A DNA stretch of 64,000 nt. It comes from Warburgia ugandensis (taxonomy: Eukaryota > Streptophyta > Magnoliopsida > Canellales > Canellaceae). The position numbers were made by a program, and so were the translations under genes. The notes under the pieces were generated by a model. That model was not told the origin of the DNA, did not search any database, and worked only from the letters and a program-made list of their open reading frames with translations. Each line of letters starts with the position of its first letter. Position 1 is the stretch's first letter. The stretch spans positions 53,771,136 to 53,835,135 of the forward strand of contig CP141136.1 of the NCBI GenBank assembly GCA_035236585.1. The letters run 5' to 3'. This document shows, piece after piece, positions 57,121 to 64,000 of this stretch.

Positions 57121-58279
57121 TTAGGTAAAGGATTTTCTCATTATGTTCTTATCATGAAAAACTTTCATCTTTTCTTTATATATCCTATTACTCTCATAAG
57201 CTTCTTGCCTGATCTCTTCCAACTCATTAAGTTGGAACTTGCGATGTGAGCCTACTTTATCCATATTGAAATTGAATGTCTTTATTGCCCAATAGGCTCT
57301 ATGTTCCAATTCCACAGGCAAATGACAAGCCTTACCGTATACAATACGATAGGGAGACATACCAATCGGGGTGCAATGTGCGATCTGTAAGCCCGTGAGC
57401 GCATCCGTCGGTCTAAGAGACCAATCTTTACGATCTGGATTAACAGTCTTTTGAAGGATTTGTTTGATGGCCCGATTTGATACTTCTACTTGTCCACTTG
57501 TTTGTGGGTGATACGGTGTTGCAACTTTATGTGTAATATTATATTTTTTCATTAGTGCTTCAAATGGTTTGTTGCAAAAATGTGTACCGTTATCACTTAT
57601 AATGGCTCGAGGAGTCCCAAATCTAGAAAAAATGTTTTCTTTAAAAAATTTAAGAACTATTTTGTGATCATTATGCCTGCATGGGATAGCCTCAATCCAT
57701 TTTGAAACATAGTCTACGGCCAATAAGATATAAATGTAGCCAAAAGAAGGTGGAAATGGACCCATGAAATCTATACCCCAACAATCAAAAATTTCTATGA
57801 TAAGAATAGGATTTAGAGGCATCATATTCCTACGGGTTAATCCTCCTAACTTTTGACATTGCTCACATAATTTACAAAACACATGTGTGTCTTTGAACAA
57901 CGACGGCCAATAAAAACCACACTGCAAAATCTTTGCATTTTTTACGGGTAGAAAAATGTCCACCACATGCTTCTGAATGACAAAAGGAGATAACACTATG
58001 TTGTTCTAAGTCAGGGACACATCTCCTAATGATTTGATCTGGGCAGTATTTAAACAGGTATGGATCATCCCAGAAATAATGCTTAACATTGGAAAAGAAT
58101 TTTTTCTTTTCTTGTTTAGTCCAATGTTCCGGAATTTTCCCTGTGACTAAATAATTTGCAATATCAGCAAACCAGGGAGGATGGGAAACATGAAAAAGTT
58201 GCTCATCAGGGAAAGTGTCTTTAATTGGCAACTCATTTAAAGGCTCTAGACTAAAGCGAGACAAATGGTCAGCTACCAC
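57121..58279 (-). pseudogene. Athila integrase region (fossil)
   Basis: Shows the zinc-binding finger (CKLCEQCQKLGG), the catalytic core (WGIDFMGPFPPSFG with the first Asp, AIISDNGTHFCNKPF with the second, and TSGQVEVSNRAIK with the Glu) and the Athila-type downstream segment GKACHLPVELEHRAYWAIK with LNELEEIRQEAYESNRIYKEK. Part of a decayed polyprotein; broken. Confidence 0.9.
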
Positions 58280-59545
58280 ATTCTCTACTCCCTTTTTATC
58301 TTTTATTTCAATGTCAAACTCTTGGAGTAGGAGAATCCATCTAATTAGTCTAGGCTTAGCATCTTTCTTAGAAAGAAGATACTTGAGGGCCGATAATGGT
58401 CGTTGAATATGACTATTTTAGATCCTACCAAGTAAGACACGAATTTATCCAATGCGAAGACAACTGCTAAGAGTTCTTTTCTCCGTAGTAGAATAGTTTA
58501 TTTGGGTGCTATTTAAGGTCCTACGGCATAGTAGATGACGTATGGCTTCTTTTCTTTTCTCTGTCTAGTACGGCTCCTGACAAAGATACCACTTGGCATC
58601 ACACATGATTTCAAAGGGTAGACTCCAATCGCGGTGCATGATAGGTGCAGTTGTCAACTTGTCTTTCAACTTTATAAATGCTTCTTGACAATCCTTAGTC
58701 CACTCAAAAGGAGTATCCTTTGTGAGGAGGTGACATAGTGGTCTAGATATTGCACTAAAATCCTTAATGAACCTCCGATAGAATCCCGCATGACCTAGGA
58801 AAGATCGAATGTCCCTAATAGATTTTGGAATGGGTAGATTGGAAATTAGATCAACTTTAGCTCTATCTACCTCTATACCTTTAGATGACACAATGTGACC
58901 TAAGACAATTCCCTTAGGAACCATGAAATGACATTTTTCCCAATTAAGCACTAGGTTCTTTTCTTTACAACAAGTTAAGACTTTTCTTAGATTTTCAAGA
59001 TATGTTTCAAATGAATTACCGAAAATAGAAAAGTCGTCCATGAAAACCTCTAAAATTCTCTCCACCATATCACTGAAAATGCTTAACATGCAACGTTGAA
59101 ATGTGGCAGGAGCATTACATAATCCAAATGGCATTCTTTTGTAAGCAAAAGTGCCAAAAGGACATGTAAATGTGGTCTTTTCCTGATCTTCGGGTGCAAT
59201 TTCTATTTGGTTATACCCTGAATAACCATCTAAGAAACAATAGTACTGGTGTCCTGCAACCCTTTCTAACATTTGATCAACGAAGGGCAAAGGAAAATGG
59301 TCCTTCCTTGTAACAAAGATTCAACTTTCGATGGTCGATACACATCGCCAACCGGTAGTAACCCGGTGAGGGATTAATTCATTGTTGGCGTTAGTTATTC
59401 TGTCACTCGGAACTTCTTTGGAACCACGAGTAGGACTTACCCATTTGCTATCACTTATGGGATAGATGATTCCCACATCAAGCAACTTTAGGACTTTTGC
59501 TCTAACCACATCTTTCATATTAGGATTTAACCTTCTTTGCATTTG
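58280..59545 (-). pseudogene. Athila reverse transcriptase and RNase H region (fossil)
   Basis: Reverse transcriptase landmarks of Ty3/gypsy are plain: FLDGYSGYNQIEIAPEDQEK, FAYKRMPFGLCNAPATFQRC, FMDDFSIFGNSF (the YxDD-type box) and IRSFLGHAGFYRRFIKDFSAI. The upstream segment includes KVLKLLDVGIIYPISDSKWV. RNase H remains lie towards 58280-58570. Broken. Confidence 0.9.
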
Positions 59546-60733
59546 ACGACATGGTTTAGCTTCATCCTCTAGATATATCCTATGGGTGCAGATTAAAGGG
59601 TTAATGCCCTTTATATCTGCTATGGTCCATCCTATAGCACCTTTGTGTTTTTTTAAAGTGTCTATTAATTTGTCCTCCGAGATGTATCTAATTGGGAGGA
59701 AATTATTACTGGAAAAGTCTCTTTGTCTCCTAAAAAGGCATATTTTAAATCTGATGGTAGAGATTTCAATTCAAGCTTAGGAGGTTGTATGAATGATGGA
59801 AGGGGAGTGGACTCCCTCAGTGGAAGGTCCTCGAAAGGAGGTTTCCATTTTTCTGTTTCCATGATAGGAACAGAATCAAGGAGAGCATTAACTTCCTCTA
59901 TTAATGCATCCTCATTACACTCATTAAAATGGGCCAAACAGGCCTCAAGTGGGTCCGATAAGGAAGATGATTGAAGGCCCATCTTGCACAACTGAATTGA
60001 TCATGTTAACACAGTGCAAATCATCAGTAGTTTCACCAGGTTGCTTACAGATATTGAAAATGTTAAGTTCTATTGTCATATTGCCAAAGGACAATTTCAT
60101 CACACCATTTCTACAGTTGATTAAGGCATTGGACGTAGCCAAAAATGGTCGTCCCAGGATGACTGGTATTTCATTCTTCTCATTCACCACCGGGTGTGTA
60201 TCTAGAACCAGAAAATCGAACGGGAAGCAAAATTGTTCTACCTGGACTAACACATCCTCTATTACCCCTCTCGGTATTTTTACGGAACGATCAGCTAGGA
60301 GCGTAGTAGATGTAGGTTTCAATTCACCCGGACCTAGCATTCGTATACCGAGTATGGTAATAAGTTTACACTAGATCCTAAATCAAGAAGAGCTTGATTT
60401 ATCTGATAGTTGCCAATAATGCAAGTAAGAGTGGGGCAACCAGGATCCTTGTACTTTGGTGGTGTATGGTGTTGAAGAATAGAACTAACATTCGGTCAAA
60501 AATTCCTTCTTTTGGACATTTAATTTTCTCTTGATGGTGCATAAGTCTTTTAAGAATTTGGCATATGATGGGATTTGTTTTATAGCATCTAAGATCGGTA
60601 TGTTGATCTTGACTTGTTTGAAAATCTCTAAAATCTCATCATTAGATGCTGAACTTTGGGGCTTGGCGCAACCTTTGAGGGAATGGAGGAGTGGACATGG
60701 CACAAGAGGTGAAACATGGTCCTTTACATTAGA
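59546..60733 (-). pseudogene. Athila protease region and gag-pol spacer (fossil)
   Basis: Retropepsin-type sequence is recognised by VILGRPFLATSNALI followed by MKLSFGNMTIELNIFN, which precedes the reverse transcriptase in Athila polyproteins. Upstream sequence (AIKQIPSYAKFLKDLCTIKRK) matches the usual spacer before the protease. Broken. Confidence 0.8.
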
Positions 60734-62431
60734 TTATTCTTTAGGTTTTTCTACCATTACAATCTGTTTAGGCTCATCTTTCTCAATTATTTTACCACTC
60801 CTAAGAATAGTAACAGCTTTAGTTTGTTCCATGGTAGAGCTAGATGTTTCATCAGATGCATTAATGCTAACCGCATGCACTCCCTTAGGGTTTGCTTGAG
60901 GTTGAGCTGGGAATTTTCCTTTTTCCATATTTTGCATCATTTGACTCATCATGTTTTTTAGTTCATTCAAAGACTTTTCTAATTGAGAAATTTTCCTTTC
61001 CTGATTTTGATTAACTTAATTATCCTCTACATGCCTTTTAGGTGGGGGCAAGTAAAGTCCAGGAGAATGAGGTTGATGAGTTTGGTATGGTGGTGGAGTG
61101 AGTAGTCCTTGGTTTGGTTGTTGATGACTCTGGTATGGGCCTGGTTCTGAGACATTTGCATTAGGTCCATTTCTCCAACTGAAATTTGGATGGTTTTTCC
61201 AGTTGGGATTATATGTCTCAGAATATGGGGAGAAAGGTCTTTTATAATTATTAAGTGCATTGCTTTGATCATGAAGTACATCTTGAAATGCAGGGATGGT
61301 AGGACATTCCTGAGTAAGATGTGATGTACTTTCACAAATGCTACACACTTTTTCATCATTAGTTAAGGTTTTCGTTCCCATTTCCATAGCTTTTACTTTT
61401 CTAGCTAGGGTTGCTACTTTGGCACTAATTTCATTTTTTTCAGTCATGGCATACATGCCTCCCCTAGTAGATGTGGTAGTGGGCTTGGGTCTATCTGAAT
61501 GTTCTACTCTTCCCGAGTCGGCCCGTGTCTGTGCACTTTCAGTAGCCATTCCAAATACTCCTCTGCCTCATCTGGTTGTTTATTCAAAAGTTACCATTGC
61601 ACATCATCTCTGGTACAACCGGCGCATGTCGAATTAAGTCCTTCATAAAAGAAGGCGATAATGCGCCATGGTTCATAGCCATGATGTGGGCAAGTAAGCA
61701 ATAGATCTTTGAACCTTTCCCAGCATTGGTAGAATGATTCTTTATCTTTTTGGGTAAAGTTCATTATCTTCTGACGGAGTGTATTTGTTTTATGTGTAGG
61801 GAAAAAACTTTTTCAAGAATTCCCTAGTCATTTCATTCCAAGTCCTTATGGAACCCGGTGGCGGTGCAGCATTAAACCACATTTTTGCTTTTTCCTTTAA
61901 AGAGAAAGGAAATAGCTTAAGCCCACAAGTGTCTAGACCTATATTTTGGGTTCTTTGGGTACTACATACCTCATCAAATTCTTTAAGGTGCAAATAAGGA
62001 CTCTCACTATCTAGGCCATGAAATTTGGGAAGTAATTGAATTACTCCCGTTTTTAATTCTAACGCACCAGCATTTTGAGGAAGAATGACACAAGAGGGTG
62101 TACTGGTGCGTGTAGGTTGAAGGTAGTCTCTTAAGGTTTGTCCATGAGGATTTTGATAAACATCATTTTCTCCATGGTCACTCTGTTGGTCCCATTCCCT
62201 ATTTTCATTCCTTCTCCAATTTCTTTGTTGATGATTATTCCTCCTTGGTGGAGGTTGATATTCATCTTCAATTAGAGGTGGTGGGTCCTCATTCATGATG
62301 AGTGGAGCTTGATCACCTCTAATTCTACCATGGGGTGAGTTACCCCTTGATCGTTGATCAGCCATTGTTGGTCTGTCTTTTTGGTCGTACGAGACTAACC
62401 TACCGGTTTCGTCGCGTATCCAAAAGGGCAT
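60734..62431 (-). pseudogene. Athila gag region (fossil)
   Basis: The N-terminal part has the plant gag domain: LPKFHGLDSESPYLHLKEF, LKLFPFSLKEKAKMWFNA and TWNEMTREFLKKFFP. A zinc knuckle of CX2CX4HX4C form (CSICESTSHLTQEC) follows at about 61330-61375, then a Pro/Gln-rich stretch. The reading frame begins near 62431. Broken. Confidence 0.88.
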
Positions 62432-63569
62432 ACAATGAAAGATCTTTTTGATTTTTATTTTTAAATTTTTTTTTTTTTTTTCTATCCTAAATGATGCAAC
62501 CTAAATGCCTAAAATGATGCACAAAACAGGACACAATCAAGCAATCCCCTAAGGCTAGCAAGCATAGATATTTTGATTTTCTTGATTTTCTGTGGGGACA
62601 ACGCTTTTAATTAACCTACTCTAACGCTCCTACTCTCTTTAGGAGTTGACTACTGCTTACCAGTTAGGTTCTAACCAAAGTGGTTAATACAACCCTCGTG
62701 TAAGGAGGCATTTAGACCTCAACAAACGTCGACAGGAGGTAGGGGAAGAGCGAGGCTCTATTAGACAACCCCCAATAACCACAGTGATCAAAAGCAACCA
62801 GAGTAAATGATGTCGTGTCCTATTAAGAGGGTCCTACGAGCATGTGATAACCCTAGGTCTCTTCTGATTGATTTTAAATTAATGTGAAAGGAGAGGTTGC
62901 GCGCTTGAGATGATTATCCTAGGTGGGCCAAGGAGTGGTGATGAAATCCACCCTTGATCTTGTGGGGTAGGGTGCCCTTACTAATTAAATTTCACACACC
63001 ATGGCAATTCGATCAACATATAATCCACCTTAAAGCGTTAGACGTGTCCTAAAATGCAATTGAAAGCAATAAACTAATGCAAAACCCTAAGATGCAACAA
63101 TTATAACATATGCTTTCTATATGCAATTAAGTACCAAACAATGCAAATTATTCTAAATGCAAACCCTAATCTAGAAAATTAAATGAGTGAGAAGACTTAC
63201 AGTGAGGTTTCTGATGAAGATCAAGTGTGGGCCACCGTGTCCCACACTTGCCCTGTATTATTACAACCCTTTAAAAATTGAAATTGAAAATGCAAATTAC
63301 AAGGGGCCTCACTACAAGATTCACTCAAAAATAAAATTTCTAATCTAGGAAAGCAAGAAAAATCTATCAATTGATGAAGCTCCACTCCAATTTCACGAAA
63401 AAGAAAAATAACAATTAGTACCAAATTCAGGAAATAAAGTGATTATGCACTAAAAATGCCTAAAGATGCACCTAAGAATGCCTAAAATGCAATTCCTAAT
63501 TTTTTGTATTTTTTTTGTATTTTTGTATTTTTAATTAAATTTTATAAAACTCCATTTCAAGTCCCATTA
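62432..63569 (-). other. Athila leader between primer site and gag
   Basis: Non-coding leader of about 1.1 kb. It includes a module (about 62640-62860) that resembles part of element B (about 29340-29560); see findings. T-rich runs lie at 62465-62481 and 63497-63540. Confidence 0.7.
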
Positions 63570-63581
63570 GCAACGGCGCCA
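63570..63581 (-). other. Primer-binding site of the Athila element
   Basis: Minus-strand TGGCGCCGTTGC, complementary to the 3' end of tRNA-Asp, the usual primer of Athila. It lies six bases inside the 5' LTR end. Confidence 0.9.
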
Positions 63582-63587
63582 AAAACT

Positions 63588-64000
63588 TGTTGATTGTTTA
63601 ACCGCAAGTGCACGGGCTATTGTAATATAGCTATGCAAATACGGGTCGATCCCACGAGGACTTGATTTAAAATTATGGAGTTTTAAATAAAATTCAACTA
63701 AAAAATAAAATCCAGATTTATTCAAATGTTCCAATGTTCACAAATATTTATTCCAAGGAAGACAGAAAATAAAAATAAAATGCTTCTTGGATAAGCTTGT
63801 CCTTGGATTGCACTTGTCTGGATTAGTACGTCCTTGAATAGTACGTCTGGATTGCCTATCTATCTGGATTAGTCTGTCCTTGAATAGTACGTACTGGATT
63901 GCCTTTGTCTGGATTAGTACGTCCTTGAATAGTCTGTCTGGATTGCCTTGTCTCTGGATTAGTACGTCCTTGAATAGTCTGTCCTTGGATTGACCTTGTC
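63588..64000 (-). repeat. 5' LTR of the Athila element (partial)
   Basis: From 63588 (plus TGTTGATTGTTTAACC) to the window edge. It matches 53438 onward with one substitution in the first 225 or so bases (ATTGTAATATAG against ATTGTAGTATAG), then enters the tandem array (from about 63800), which differs in unit number and order. Confidence 0.92.

Larger units (their letters stand above)
53438..64000 (-). mobile_element. Athila-lineage Ty3/gypsy LTR element (5' LTR runs off the window)
   Basis: Minus-strand element with 3' LTR 53438-55177, polypurine tract 55178-55190, pol and gag remains 57121-62431, leader, primer-binding site 63570-63581 and 5' LTR from 63588 to beyond the edge. The Athila assignment rests on the tRNA-Asp-type primer site TGGCGCCGTTGC, on GKACHLPVELEHRAYWA after the integrase core, and on the ATTGAGGACAATGTTTACAG landmark (about 56783-56802). 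The LTRs differ at one site in the first 225 or so comparable bases, so the insertion is young. The coding interior is broken, with roughly half a dozen disruptions. The right-hand target-site duplication is outside the window; TATGA (53433-53437) is the left candidate. Confidence 0.9.

Noticed and set aside
63800-64000. Regularly spaced repeats resembling a CRISPR array
   Set aside because: The units are degenerate, contiguous with no unique spacers, lie inside a plant LTR, and occur also in the partner LTR.

Overview
This is nuclear DNA of a flowering plant. The signs are spliced genes with canonical GT-AG introns, a chloroplast redox-regulated NADP-malate dehydrogenase, an alpha-expansin, Au-type tRNA-derived SINEs and plant-specific retrotransposon lineages (Athila, Del/Tekay-like, plant copia, RTE-type LINE). 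I cannot name the species; a woody or early-diverging angiosperm is only an impression from the AT-rich, repeat-heavy spacers. There is no operon, CRISPR array or phage.

Layout. (1) 24-867, plus strand: the last two exons of a GDSL esterase/lipase whose 5' part lies outside the window. (2) 2189-12505, minus strand: a complete 14-exon gene for chloroplast NADP-malate dehydrogenase (439 residues) with its light-type promoter at 12506-12662. It converges tail-to-tail on the lipase. (3) 12.7-18.1 kb: gene-free spacer with Au SINEs and simple repeats. (4) 18134-43634: one old minus-strand copia element, opened up by later insertions. An RTE LINE sits in its 3' LTR, a long-LTR element (B) with a second solo LTR (C) inside it sits in the interior, and a third long LTR (D) carrying a fourth element (E) sits in the 5' LTR. 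Target-site duplications give the order of most of these events. (5) 43.6-46.9 kb: gene-free spacer. (6) 47014-53165, plus strand: a three-exon alpha-expansin with an unusual basic His/Arg-rich extension before the expansin domains. (7) 53438 to the right edge: a minus-strand Athila-lineage Ty3/gypsy element, young by its LTRs but with a broken interior, starting 273 bases past the expansin stop.

The three host genes are functionally unrelated: extracellular lipid/ester hydrolysis, the chloroplast malate valve and cell-wall loosening. I see no new multi-gene system. The best leads are the twin-primed LINE with its empty site preserved in the sister LTR, the expansin extension, a roughly 200-base module shared by two different LTR-element lineages, and a young Athila copy with a decayed interior. 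Exon boundaries were derived by hand from splice consensus, reading frame and family similarity. No alignment or database search was run.
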